Source: Quillaja saponaria
Taxonomy: Eukaryota; Streptophyta; Magnoliopsida; Fabales; Quillajaceae
DNA: 64,000 nucleotides
Direction of reading: 5' to 3'
Assembly (NCBI GenBank): GCA_029379385.1
Contig: CM055617.1
Span: 2,728,001 to 2,792,000, forward strand
The notes under the pieces are model-generated. The model was given only the letters and a program-made list of their open reading frames with translations. It had not been told where the DNA came from and searched no databases. Both the position numbers and the translations under genes were made by a program. This document shows positions 41,200-54,394 of the stretch, piece after piece; the first letter of the stretch is position 1, and each line of letters starts with the position of its first letter.

Positions 41200-44100
41200 A
41201 AGAAGAATTTCAGGTATATACAAGTTCAAAGAAGTAAATCAGCGAAGACAAGCTCACAATTTGCTTTACTGAGAACTTGGAAAGCAAACCCAAAACTTTG
41301 CTCCGCTTGCCCACCAGTGATTCGTGTTGGTGAGCGCAATGTAGTAGGTGATGCAGAAAACACAGGTAAAATTTTGTTATTAAGATTTTCAGATTTCAAT
41401 GTGACATTGGGCCATATTCATGGACCAACATGCAGGCTTTACTGCTATGGACATAGTGATTTTGGGCTCCGGCTACAAGTCCATGAATCACAGCTTCATT
41501 GATAATCACTTTATTTTCCTTTTAAGAAATCAGAATTGACCAGAGACAACTTTAAAGACTTTGCTTTCTCTTTGGTTCCTTAAAATCGACAAGTATTGCT
41601 TTCATTCTAGACCCACAACACAAAGAACAAATGGGTGGAACAAAACTTTATCAGTGAGAACTGAGAAAAAAATAGTAGCAACCTATGTTAAAGTTAATGC
41701 TGAGTATATATTTTAAGATTAAAGTTGAGGATAGTAAGACACATTTAATTTCTCTTTAGAAGTGTCGCATTCAATTCATCAAACACTAAATGCACACTTT
41801 AAAAAAATAAAAAAAGACATATGCTTAGTGGTAGACTTGCATGTTTAAATTTTTAAATTTATTCAGATTTTAGAGTCTACCATCATCAATGTATTAATAT
41901 TTTCTAAAACGACTTTATTTTAATGTACATCCAAAAGTCAAGTTTTAACAAAATAAAAAATGATTAACTTGTACTTTGATGATCATAATTATGTCTTCCA
42001 ATTAGTTCTTACCTCTATGACTAGTTTTAATTAGAACTTTGTGTGCTACTCCCTATTCTTCTTTTGCAGGGATTGATCGATAATTTGTTGTTGCTTTAAC
42101 TCTTGTGTGCATGGACATTTACAACTGGAATTGACTTGTACAGCTTCTCAAGTCTTACGATATAGACTGAAGGACTTTCACTTGCTATAAATGATGAAAA
42201 CATTCAGTTGGTTAAGTGGGGAACAGTCAAATGCACCACCCTACTAGTATTCAATTCAATAACAATAAAAATTCAAAAGAGACACCTTAAATTGGTAAGG
42301 CCAATTATCAAACTTTTTAGCTCAATAATTAAATATCTTAGTTGCTTCACATATATTTATTCAACTGACAAAGAAATTTTATTTATTCTATCGAAGTTTG
42401 AGTTTATTTTGAGAGTACTTGCAGAAAGTATTATCCTAGTTTTAATCTTTTCAAAAGTTCAGGTGATGTTTTTCATTTTAACTTGGGAAAAGAAATTGAT
42501 TATAACAAATTAGGTCCAAAAGAGGTTTCTAAAAATTAAAGGTGCAATAGTTTGGTCTTTACTCTTTCTATTACTTATGAGTGATCTAGAGAGCTCGATT
42601 TGTACCCAAAAAAGATGTAGAGAGCTTGGTCCTACTGACAATGGCAATTACAGCTGCCAAACTGACTTTTGGCTGTTGCAGGACTTAAAAGGGTTTGTCA
42701 CTATTTCCTGTAACATGACAGCTTTACCCTTTCAAAGCTCTCCATATTACAAACTAAATCATAACAACTTAAAAAGAAGAAGAAAAAAGCACATAGTCTA
42801 CACTCTACACCATGGGGCCATGGCATGGAGGCATGGAGGCATGGAGGCATTCATAGTGGTCCATATTAAGTCTTATATGGCCAATGCAGTTTTAGTTATT
42901 GTGCTCCCACAATTTCATCACTCGTGTGTCTACTCTATCTGAAAGGTAGCTATTGTACTAAGGAAAGGAGAAAATCGTGTGCGGAATGAGAAATGATTAT
43001 AACAAATTAGGTCTAAAAGATGCATCATTTTTTTTTCTTCTCTCTTTTAAGAGTTTTAAAAAATAAAATGGAAGAAATCAAAGGGTAAAATGTATTCTCT
43101 ATTTGAGAGTTGAGAAAAAATTAGAGAATATCTATGATATCTTTTGCATAATTTTACAATTACGTTATTAAAATATTTTATTTTAATATTAATAGGTATT
43201 TGATAAAAAAAATAAAGATATTTTGTGTACTATATACAAAGATTATAATATATTTTATTATCTTTTTTCAAATTCTCGTAATTTAGAGGATTTAAAAAAA
43301 TGAATTTTGAATGAAATTGGAGACTTCTTTATTCAAAAATAAAAATAAAAATCTCAAATCAAGAAAAATGTCCACTCTTCTCTTCTCTGGTTACCTCGCC
43401 CTCTATTTCCCACCATCCGAATGAGTCCAACATGCATATATTCTTGCCACTTCTCCAAATAGAATTACTTATTTTGTAATTTATCAAAACTTACATTTTT
43501 TTTTAAACAAACTTAAGTTTTTGAGTTGAATAATCCATCTCACTTAATTATTAAAGTTTTTGATTCAATAGTCATTTATCATGCACACCTTATCTAACAA
43601 CTTAAGCTATTGGTTCAAGTGATGATCTGACAATGCCAATGGCTTATTACTAGTGGGGCACATATATTAAATATTACTTTTTCTATTGAAGTATCAACCA
43701 ACATTGAGTTACACAACATATATATTCTCATTTATCTTTCACATACTCTTCCTCCCTAAGTTAGAGTAGTTCAAAACCTCCAATTGAAAGAATGTCCTCT
43801 CAAAAATCTCGTGAATCTTAATTTGCAAATAGCATAAGCTTATGAATTGACGGGTCTCATGATCACTTCAAAACAAGGTTTAGATAACTAGCTAAGAATT
43901 ATTTTTGTTGCTTCTAGCTAGCCTATAACTAGTCAACTTTGTCAACTTTTTATACCCACAAAGGTGGCATGTAAAATTGATGTTATAGAATCACATGGTT
44001 TGATAGGTTGTTTTCTGCACTTATATGTGTGTCTTGTTGTGTCTTTGCCAAGAATAATCAACTATATTAGTCAAAACAAGATTGCTATATCTCTAAAGTC

Positions 44101-46160
44101 TGCATATAATGATGTACTCAGTTTTGTTATTAGGCCCACACCATACTGGATTCATGATTATGCTGCTAGCTGAGGCAAACGCTCCTGCATAACATGAGTG
44201 TTAATTTTTGACAGGTAATTTGATTTGATTCCTCTCTTCTCTTTCAAACTAAGCTTCAAGTTTAGGTTTCAAATTTGTCTTTAAATAGTTTCCCACTTTC
44301 TTTCAAATGGGGTCATACTACTTTTTTTTTTTTTTTTTTTTTCTTTTTCTTAGCGGCCAGATGTGTCTGATATATCTATACACATATTGAGTAATCACTT
44401 TTTAAATTATTCTCTTTTGTAAGTAAGCTTACTTAAATATGTGAGATCCGTTTAAATGTGAGTATTGTTGTTAATAGAAACCAAATGAGAGATATTAAAA
44501 CAAAGCCTGAATTGTAAGAATATAATTAAGGATAATAATGATGGATTCATTTAAGAGGTCAGCCCCAAAATTTACCAGTTCATATGAACAAATTTATATT
44601 TATATGTAGAAGTGTTTAATCTTTTTCTAAAAAATTGGACTATCAAATGTAGACAATAATTAATTAATGTATCATATAGATGAGATGATACATCAATATT
44701 AGTAGCAATCAATGTGTTCTTAGTTCAACTGGTTAAATTAATTTATTATGACCTAATTATTCTATGTTTAAATCTAATTAAATGAACACAATTATCACAA
44801 ACAATCTTAAATTCTGGTAGACCAAAAATGTGCAAATAATTGAGCTAATATTTGTGTTTTATTACGAAAATACAAAAAATAGATAAGATATCCTATACGT
44901 TCTGGCATAAACATTCATATTATTATCACCCTATATATAAAAAGAATTTTTATCGCACTTACAATGGAACTAAAGCTAAAAATTATTTCCAAAATTTTCA
45001 CGCTGATACTTTGCAAAGACCATCATGAAGTCTCAAATTGCATCTATTCAATTACCCAATTGCCCATTTTACAATAAATTTTTGATTTTCCAAAGTAAAA
45101 GAAACCCAAGGGAAAGACATGCCATGAAATGTGAAACATGACAATGCCACATGCATTGTGTTAATTAAGCATCCGCTGTCGTACTTGTTTTTCCTTTGGT
45201 TAGAGAAGTTGAAAACGGACAAAGAGGCTATCTAGCTGTCATTATTTTCCTTTTCCTTTTCTCAACGTACTATTTCAAACATGGCCTAAAATGGAAAATG
45301 AAAAATATAAAATATAAAAAAATATATTAATTATAGCTATGGAACTAGAACAACAAAACTTGTCAAACTTTAACCCATTCTGCACTTCTTCATCTACTCT
45401 CTCTCTCTCTCTCTCTCTGCGTCTCTCTCTCAAAATTTCAATACATTATCTATTCCCTCTACCCCAATTGCAAAGCTTTGTTAACAGGTATGATTTTTGG
45501 GGATTCCCTCTTAACATTTCACTCCAAAGGTTTTACATTTATCTATTTTAATAAAGTAAATCAAATGATCTTTGACTACCCACTACTTCATTGGTCATTA
45601 ATGGAATCCATGTGAGGGCAATGAATGGTTGATAAGGCGAACAAGTGTTCTTCTGCTGTAACTGTCTGTATCCGCCAGTATTCTCTTTCCTTCTTTCTAT
45701 TATTTCTTCATCTCTTGTTTGGTACCTTCCAATTTCGTTGGAACTTTCTGCTACTCATCTGCCTAGTGGTTAGTTAGTGATTAATTAAAAACTTGATCTT
45801 TCTTCCATTTGATATTAAAATGAAAAACTACTTGCAATTTCGTATACTTCGCCAATTATATATGCATTTTTTTTAATTTGCAACTTGCTTTTATTAATTC
45901 TTTCTGGGATATAGTAGTTGTTTATTACTTTCTATTGTTGATTTGGCAGTTTCTCTTTTTCCAATTCCTGATTTCCTTTCTATAGTTGTAATTTTTCATA
46001 CTGGGTTACCATTTGTTTGGGTGGGTGATCATTTTGGGGTCAATTCTGTACTAAATTGTGTGTTCTTGTGAATCATCATTTCATACAAGGGTGACCTGAA
46101 TAAAGGGAAGAGCTTTACTGGCTGGAGGTGAAATAAGTGGAATAATCCATAAGTGGGACT
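41200..46160. other. Long spacer between SAE1 and SPL genes
   Basis: No gene could be supported. Small features are three copies of the 8-bp unit GCATGGAG at 42823-42846, a ~34-bp imperfect direct repeat at 42491-42525 and 42989-43022 (core GATTATAACAAATTAGGT), and a long T run at 44322-44342. ORFs at 42577-42942 and 43964-44173 have no family resemblance. From about 45340 it becomes the SPL upstream region. Confidence 0.5.
45397..45418 (+). repeat. (CT)11 microsatellite in the SPL upstream region
   Basis: Eleven CT units, followed shortly by another CT run. Pyrimidine runs of this kind are frequent in plant core promoters and 5' UTRs. A donor-like GTATGATTT at 45488 suggests a 5' UTR intron before the ATG at 46163. 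Confidence 0.75.
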
Positions 46161-46162
46161 CT

Positions 46163-49100
46163 ATGGACTGGAATTTGAAAGCACCTTCTTTGGATTTGAC
46201 TGAATTAGAGCATGCAACCTTACCCAACATAGCAACCACTGATGGGTCAAGTGAATTTGGAATCCACAGCAGAAAAGGGGGATTTTCTGTTGATTTGAAG
46301 CTTGGTCAAGTGGGTAATTCAAGAAATGAGTCAGTGCAAAAGTGGAAGGACTCTGGAATCTCAAAAATGGCATCTTCAACTTCAGGATCTTCTAAGAGAG
46401 CAAGAGCAGTTAATAATGGAAATCAGACAGTGTCATGCCTTGTGGATGGGTGCAATTCAGATCTTAGTGATTGTAGGGACTACCATAGGCGCCATAAGGT
46501 CTGTGAACTCCACTCAAAGACTCCACAGGTTACAATTGCTGGCCAGAAGCAACGGTTCTGCCAGCAATGCAGCAGGTGTGGACTTATAGTATTTCTCTTG
46601 TGTAATTCTCAATATAACATCCTTGATTTCCATCACATTGTTGTAAGAATGCATATCCCTTTACTTATTTCAATCACTCTCACTTCTCACTTATGTGTAA
46701 GCTTCTGTAATTTGATGGTGGCTTCATATTTATATAAAACCAGCTTCCTGTTATTCAGTATTAAAATGTGTATGTGAGCTAATTCATTTCTTCAGAAATT
46801 GTGCATGAGCATCTTTAGTTGTTGGCAATGCAACTATTGGGCATGATTGAGCAATAGTGTTCCAACAGAATCAACATGTTTTAACTTATAAATTAACTAG
46901 ACTAGTATTATATACTATGCTAACTTGGGCTGTTATACCCAAGTTGGAATTGTCTTTTAAGTTTAGACTGTTATAGACCTAGATGTTGGTTGGTACTATG
47001 GTGAGTTGAAAGCTTATATGTCCAGAAACACTTGTGCTTTCTAGGATGCACTCTCCCACATGTGCTCAATCTCGAGTCCTTTGTGTTAATTCTCCCTTTC
47101 TTTTGATGATTTATTGATAAATCTCTTTTCTCCTTGAGTGCAAGATGTAAGAGATTAAAACACTTAACAACTTTGGGTTGAGTGGTTTTTTGACATGATA
47201 GTTGCCTCTCCTGTCAATGACATTTACACTATCATTGCCGCCTCCCATTGTTATCATAATTTAATATCAGCACAATGGCTTAAGAGAAAGGCATGTGCAT
47301 TCTATGGAGTGTATAAGAGATCAAATTCTATTTTGGAGTTACACCTGACAACTTAAGCTTTTGGTATACAAGAGTCGAAGTGACATAATGCTCTTCACAA
47401 ATTCAAACCATAACTTGTTTGTATAGATCTATCTTGGAGGTTTTCAAGTAACTGATGTCACAGTGCATTGCTTGAATTCTCTCTAATAGTTCCTTAATCC
47501 ATATCATATTTTCTTTGTAGATTCCACTCACTGGGGGAATTTGATGAAGGAAAAAGAAGCTGTAGGAAGCGCTTAGATGGGCACAACCGACGGAGAAGAA
47601 AGCCTCAGCCAGAACCTTTCACACGATCTGGGGGTTTTTTGTCCAATTACCAAGGTCAGCAACCACTACTTACTTTATTTTGTGGACCCTTATGTCTCTA
47701 GAATTGGAGCAGGCATGTTCCATAAACTCCTTAATAGGTACACAACTTTCAGGAGTAAGATTTTCTTCTAGAAACAACCCACTCAGCTCAGTGCCCTCCT
47801 TTCTCTTATTGATTTCGTGATGGTCACACCCTTATCCGTTATCACAATCTAGTGGCCACTAAAGTAGCATGTAATGACCAACATCCAAGTTGCACAAAGT
47901 GAAAGGCCATTGCATGTGCAAAATATATGCAAAAAAGATCACGACTCTAGTATGCTTTAGATAGTAACAACACTATACAAATGTGATTAAGAGTTTTTGT
48001 TTTTAGGGAAGGTGGAAGAGGACAGCTCTTTGGGCTCAATATCCTCGGGAAAAAGCACCCCTAGGGTTCATATCCTAGTGGACAGCAAATGTACAAGGTG
48101 TTTAGTTGACATGTGATTTTGAGTTAGATTAGTGTAATATATTGTCTTGTTGTCACTCATTAATCATTATTTATGTGATTTACTTCAAAAGATTGTGCAG
48201 TTTCTTTTAATTTTACCTCACTACTCTCTAATAATAATCCTTTGAGTCTACTGGATGAAAAATATGTCTTGGTTTTGTCTTAAGGAAGCATTCTGGTTTT
48301 TAATTATCTAGCTTGAGATTATCAAGTTGGAGGTTTTAGGTTCAAACTGCATTGGGATCAAGATTTACAAACAAGAGAAGGGGTGTTCCTTGTTCTATAG
48401 CTACAGGTTCAGTGTAGCTTCCAATGAACCAAAAGAAAAAAGGAAAAACAACATGCTGGTTACTTCTAAAAGCCACCTTAAATCCAAGTTCCATGATCAT
48501 ATGTATGTTTAACTGTGAAACTACTTTTTTTTTTTTTTTGGGTAAAATTTCAGGGTTAGGCGCCTCCATTTTTTTTTGCTTAATTTGGTAATACAAGCTA
48601 ACATAGACTTTCCAAAACTTATAATACTTGTTTATTACTCTTCCTTAGATTATGTCTACCTTTTCAGGTACCCAGTTGTTACCATTTTCAAGTTCACATG
48701 TCTATCCTTCAACTGCATTAGTGAACCCTGCTTGGGCTGGAGTTGTGAATTCAGATGCCGATGCTAGGCTGCATAACAACCAGCATCAACATGTGCACTT
48801 GGTTGATAAACAAAACCTATTTATTGGATCTTCCTCCAGCTCTGACAGCACCAGTTTTAAAGAAGGAAAGCACTTCTCATTCTTACAAGAAGATATTGCC
48901 ACAACCAACAGCCATATCCCTCTGCAGGCTTCCATCTCTCAGCCTCTTCTTCTCAGACGAACTTCTAGCACTAATTTATCAGAAACTGGTATTGGTGGAG
49001 TTAGAAGCGAAATGTTTCGTCAAGTCCACGATTCACCTTGTGCTCTCTCTCTTCTGTCATCGCCTCGTCAGACTCGGGCATCTGGAAATGATGGTTTCAA

Positions 49101-49278
49101 CCAAATGATGCAGCAGCCGTTAGGCCTGAGCTTGCATGATAACAATTTAGAGTCAGTGGAATCATCTGTTTTTGCTTCCAATGCAAGTAATTGCCATGGA
49201 ATGTATAACATGGTATCTCAAGTATCCCAGCATGACGAACATGATGCCCCTCAACCATTCCCTTTTCATTGGGAATAA
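46163..49278 (+). CDS. SBP-box transcription factor, SPL13-like
   Basis: Squamosa-promoter-binding-like regulator of the vegetative phase change and shoot architecture. Exons 46163-46575, 47521-47654 and 48668-49278 total 1158 nt (385 aa), and phases close. It opens [16 protein letters not shown]. The SBP zinc domain runs across the first intron: [60 protein letters not shown], then the bipartite nuclear signal [14 protein letters not shown]. The intron interrupts the second zinc module at the usual place, after CSR. The C-terminal part contains ALSLLSS, encoded by the miR156 site, and the protein ends FPFHWE, as SPL13 does. The first visible exon ORF that reads through into intron 1 is an artefact. 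Numbered orthology is inferred from these end motifs. Confidence 0.94.
49040..49059 (+). promoter_or_regulatory. miR156/157 target site in SPL coding sequence
   Basis: GTGCTCTCTCTCTTCTGTCA lies in frame with the codons for ALSLLS in the last exon. This 20-mer is the widely conserved miR156-pairing sequence of SPL transcripts; against miR156 itself I count one mismatch, near its 3' half. It implies post-transcriptional repression in juvenile tissue. Confidence 0.95.
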
Positions 49279-49299
49279 TAGACAAGATTATCATAAGGA

Positions 49300-50980
49300 T
49301 CTTCCCTTCTACCAAAATAATTGAGGCACTTTTGTTGTTGATCATGAATTGATTCTCTCTTTCCAGAAGTACAAATAATAATTGTTTGTTTGCTAGTTTC
49401 AATAATTAAATTATGTTTTTCATCATTTTTAATTTCTCACGTAAAATGTTATTATAATCCATTATATCAAAATCATGTATGTTGTGATAGATTGATTAAG
49501 ATGGGTGTAAATGATTCAAACACCATCTGAATGCTAAATTAAAATAAAAACATGCATGTCACTTGAAAATGTATAAATTTGAATCTATCTTAGAAATGGG
49601 GTAAAGTTGGAGGAAACAGTAGAGAAAATTTAGTTATTGGTTGTTGAGACATCATAAATATAAATTATAACTATCTTTATTAATAAGTTTAATTACACTT
49701 TTGATTCATATAATTTCTATAAAATTCAGTTTTATCCATGCACTTTTGATTTTCACAATTGACTCCTCATTGTTTCAAAATTCAATCAATTTGGTCCCAT
49801 AGTCAATTTCAAAATAATAATGTGGTTCTAACTGTGTGGTCCTTACTGTGACTAGACATTAAAATTGACTTAAAATTTACTAACGTAGACTAACAGAATT
49901 ATAACATAACTGCTAACTAGGTTAACGAGAACTCAATATATCCTAAATCCCTCATCATTGCAATTTAATTTTTAATTTTTCCCATTCAAATGAAAATAAA
50001 CATGGCCGTTTATATTTCTTTCTCCATTCCCTTCTACCCTGAAAACTCCTATGCCCCATATCATTCCATTCACCCCTGATCTCCTTCATTCTCCATTCCT
50101 AAGTTTTTGCAACTTCGATTTTTCCATCTTTTACTTAGGTTTTTGATTGTTCAAAACGAAATGGGAGCTTCTTCCACGATTTCGACAGCTAGCACTAACA
50201 AGCACAACTGCTAGAGTACCTCAAGAAATTATTGTTTCAAGTACTTTTGGATCTTCCCGTATGAACTATTGACATATTCAGAGTTCAAATTGTATAAAGA
50301 AGTCATGTGACATTTTCTATAAGAAATAATTTAAAAAATATTATTCACATTTTATATATGCAAATCATCAAAATTAGAAATTTGTGATTGATCCTAGCAC
50401 TGTTTGACTCTAAAGTATCTTAATATGCAATTAAGTACAAATAATAAAGAGAGAATTGTAAAGAATAATTGGCAATTGTTGACAGCACAATTTTAATCAT
50501 GTATATATAGTACATAGCGATAACACATATAATATATGAATAATCAAGATTGAATTTTCATGAGATCCTAAATTAATATGATTATTTGTAAAAAAAAGTC
50601 ATAAGCTTAGATTGATATCTAGTCATCCGGATGCGCAATTATGGACAATTGCTTAAGTGATGTATGCATAATCTTAATCCTTGAGTATACATATCAATGA
50701 ATAACTATGACGCGTGTAATGCTAAGATTAGAAATTAGAAATTGCTTTCAGTAGAAAAAAAAAAAAAAAACCTGAGTTTTTCATTCAGTATATCCAATTC
50801 AATAAATATCAAATCCAATTCAGTCCAAAACTCTTACTATTGAACATAAAAAAGGGAAGAATTTTCCAGCAGATTTCTTCCCATATCAACATTCATGAAC
50901 AAAACGACACCGTACCACCAACCCACCCCATGATAGAGAACTTTAAACCCCGCGCTTTCACTGTTTATAAATAAAGCTTG
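49300..50980. other. Spacer between SPL and F-box/FIST genes
   Basis: No gene recognised. The stretch at about 49690-50210 has the look of a dispersed non-coding repeat (phrases akin to ACTTTTGATT plus CAATTTGGTCCCATAGT), possibly a decayed non-autonomous transposon, but I see no clear terminal repeats. Confidence 0.4.
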
Positions 50981-51033
50981 CTTGCTCCCTCACGGCAATG
51001 CAGTAGCCAGAGAAGACGACCTCTTCATCAGAA

Positions 51034-53686
51034 ATGGCAAGCAGGACCGGCCAGGGTTTCCATTCTGTCACTGATGACATTGTTCATAACATTCTGGGGA
51101 GACTACAAGCAGTTTCGTTTGCATCAGCGGCTTGTGTTAGCAAATACTGGAACCGTATTTGCAGTCAAATCCTCTCACATCCTAAGCTTGCCTCTGCTCT
51201 CTCTCTCAATCCTAATCTTACTGTAAGCTTCCTTTTGTTTTTGTGGGTGCTTAGAATAATGTTTGGTGAGTAAGAAACTAGTAGGAAAAGAAAAGAAAGT
51301 TTTTTTTTTTACTTTTATGGTATGACAAGTTTTCAAATTTATGGACACCCAGAAAAGGAAAATGAAGTTTGAATATTAACTTGTTATTCTCATCTGATTT
51401 TTTATTTTTTTGGTGATTTTCCTATTTGATAGCTTGCTGCGGGGGAGGTGCTTGACAAGGTTCTGAGCAAACCAATTCGTCCACACTTTGCTATAGCTTG
51501 CACTGGAGACATATTAGGCTTGAAAATTGTTGACCATCTGGTATTATCCCTTACCTAAATCGTCATTCATTTCCTTTTCTGTTGTAGCTGTAGCTCTGGA
51601 TTATGGTTTAACTTCTGTATAATGCAGATAAGAGAAAGAGTAGGCCGCAGAACTCCTGTAATCACTCATGCTTCCAGTGGAGTTATTGGTAGAGATGTAC
51701 CCAATAAAGAAGTCAGGGAGGTTTGTGCGTGGTTTTTATTTTTGGTTTAGCAATGATGTCCGAGCCAGTTATGTGCACCTCTAAATTCACTTTCCAGTCT
51801 CGCTATGGTCTGGTCCCAGAAAGTCAAAAATAGAACAATTGACCACCAAGCTAACCCCCTGAAGTTTCTCAAATTTTTTTTATTTTTTATTTTTGGCAAA
51901 GATGAAAAAATATGTCTCACTGAAATCTATAAATATGCAGGTGAAGTGGGGATCGTCTGCTTATGATGGCCCTCATCCTGTAGAGCGTAATATTTATGGT
52001 AATATCAATCCAGGGATTGTTTTGGTTGTGGGATTTGTACCTGGTCTCAAAGTTGACGCCGATACCTTTACTACGGAGAAAAAGGGTAATATTGTTTCCC
52101 CCATTTAAGAAATGGACCAAACTTTGTTATTCTGTTTCTGTGTGATCATGTTTTTTCTGTGTTTTTCAGGAACCTCAATCATCCTTGTTGGACAAGTTTG
52201 TAACAGACATTAAGGGTTATACAACAGCTGTTTCAGGTTCTGAACCCCCTGCTGGCATCATAATGTTTGGAGTAAGTCATAGTTTCTCAACAGGTTTTTT
52301 TTTGGGTAATCTGTCCTATTGTTTCTGTCTCATAGGCTTTATTTAATTTGTTTTTTCTTTTCTTAGGATGTTCATACTAACATGAGACCAGTTCTTGCAA
52401 AAATGGGTGAGATCCCACTCTTTTCTTCATGAGGTGCCTTTAATTATTTTACCACAGTTTCCACCTTGTTACTAAATCTGATAACTATATACTTGTTGTA
52501 GATCATGCCCTGCCTAAGGAGACAGCCATTGTTGGTGATGGAGGTGGCTGCTTCTTGTTCAGAAGTCAGAACTATCCCATTAGTTACAGTTCGCCTTCAT
52601 ATTCTTTCGATGCTGTTGCTCTTGTGTTTGCAAGGGACAAAAACAAGTCTCAAGGTAATCACTAGCCTCCATGTTTCGTATTTTGATTTGGTTTTTCTGA
52701 CAAAAATGAAATTTTGGATATTTACTGATATGGTTTAATGAGCAGATATTGGGGAAACTCAGTTCCATGTTTTAATGTCTGCTGGTTTAATGCCATTTGG
52801 TCCCCAACTTGAGGTTGTTTCTATAAAAGTGGAAGAAGATGAACAATCTTGGCTTTCTGCAAGAATGGAAGGTGACAATGCAATTCTTGATGGGCAGGCA
52901 ATCTTAGAAGATATTAATGAAGTGGTATGTGAAAATAAACAAGTATAAATTGTAGACTAATGTGATTTTGTATTAACTTGATGTTGAAATTCATAAAGTT
53001 GTTCCTGAAATGAGAGTTGTCTTTTGTTAGGTGGATAATTCTTCTGAATTGTACATTGGGGTGACTCAACAAAGACAATACTCAAATGGGTCAGAGAAGA
53101 TGACAATGGCTTTATATGAAGTTATGGAGTAAGATATGAAACCTCATTTTATAATAAATACTCAATATCTCTTACCTTCTTTAGTTGTTGATGCTGATTT
53201 TGAGTTTTTATGGTTTTCAACAGAGGAGAAAATGAGTACTTTGTGGTTGATGGGGTTGGAATCGAGCCTGGAGATTCCTTTCTTTTCTACCATCCAGATC
53301 TTGAAACCGCATCTACTACCAGGGACATTGCCTTAGAAAATCTTGAAGTCTTGAAAGCAGATATAATTTCCAGGAATAACTTCTGTCTCAGTGAAGCTGA
53401 TAATGATGAACCAAAAGGTGTTTTTGGTGGTTTAATCTTCTCGTGCCATTCCCGTGGTAAATCGTTTTTTGAAGAAGATAATGTTGATAGCTCCCCATTC
53501 TACTTGAACTTTCCAGGGGTTCCATTAGCTGGAGCTTTTTGTCATGGGGAAATTGGTCGTGGTTCATCAAGCTCAATTGAGGAAGTTGAAGGTCAAGAAC
53601 AATGTCCTCCCCATTGTTGCCTGCATGCCTGCAGCTCAGTCTATTTAGTCCTGGCATATATTCCTGCTGCACCTTCACAGGAATAG
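51034..53686 (+). CDS. F-box protein with FIST N/C domains (FBXO22 / At5g63520-like), one extra base
   Basis: Predicted SCF ubiquitin-ligase substrate adaptor. Exons are 51034-51222, 51433-51540, 51628-51720, 51941-52084, 52170-52271, 52367-52406, 52502-52654, 52746-52924, 53031-53128 and 53224-53686. An N-terminal F-box (DDIVHNILGRLQAVSFASAA, CVSKYWNRIC) is followed by a FIST_N region (HFAIACTGDILGLKIVDHL, VVGFVPGLKVDADTFTTEKK) and FIST_C (FFLYHPDLE-like segment, GVFGGLIFSCHSRGKSFFEE, FPGVPLAGAFCHGEIG). The architecture equals that of human FBXO22. All junctions close except exon 4 to 5. The sequence reads AAAAAGGGTAAT, so a GT donor leaves one surplus G at 52085, and that frame then meets a stop in exon 5. 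Removing one G from the run would restore the family sequence (TEKK followed by EPQSSLLDKF). I list exon 4 as ending at 52084 for that reason. Confidence 0.88.
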
Positions 53687-53689
53687 ATC

Positions 53690-54390
53690 TCTTCAAAATG
53701 GGCAGCTTGCATGAAGAATAAGAGTGAAGATGGTACAATTTAGGTCTGTTTTCTTCAGCTCCCATGTGTTGGGCGGTTTGAAATTGTTTTCCTTGTTTTA
53801 TTTAGTTTTTCTTTACTTTAGTGGTTTCTTTCTATGCTCTGAGAAATAAGAACTGAACTTCGATATAATATATATTTTATCAAGGGAGTATAATTATCAT
53901 TATCGTGTGGACATTTTCTTACAAAAGCTATCTGCTTGAGTTGGATGATAAGCTTTACAATTCAAAGAGGAAGAGGAAAAAAAAATGTTCATGTATTTCA
54001 AAATAAATCAGTAGATATTCATAAAGAGATAACAAAATAAGACATTTCTAAAAAATTTTTACAAATCCATTACTCCAAGTCTATTCATGCAATAAATACA
54101 ACATTCAGAATTTAAACCATTCTAAATATAAGAAGTCCTTAATGAAAACCACAATCTCTAAAAACGGATCACAATTCACAAGCAAAAACAAAGATAACAG
54201 CATATAAGAGAAATTTCTTGACTGCTGACTTCAGTCTATGGTATGTATTAACACATGATGCTTCAAAATAGTTCTGTCAGAAACAAATACAAAGCAAGGA
54301 ACTCAAAAGCTTGCTATCTGTATTTGGGCTGCTTATTTTCTTACAAGGAAAACTCCAACTCACTGATACATTAAAGGATGGACAACAAAA
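53690..54390. other. Convergent spacer between F-box/FIST and gamma-CA-like genes
   Basis: 3' flanks of two convergent genes, about 700 bp. Nothing further recognised. Confidence 0.5.
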
Positions 54391-54394
54391 CCCA

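Noticed and set aside
42577..42942. 121-codon ORF
   Set aside because: It includes an 8-bp tandem repeat and no recognisable domain; chance ORF.
43964..44173. 69-codon ORF
   Set aside because: No homology, no flanking gene signals.
45339..45551. 70-codon ORF over the CT microsatellite
   Set aside because: The open frame is produced by the CT run (Leu-Ser repeats) in the SPL leader.
48342..48596. Antisense ORF in the SPL intron
   Set aside because: It lies wholly inside an intron with lysine runs from poly-T; no homology.
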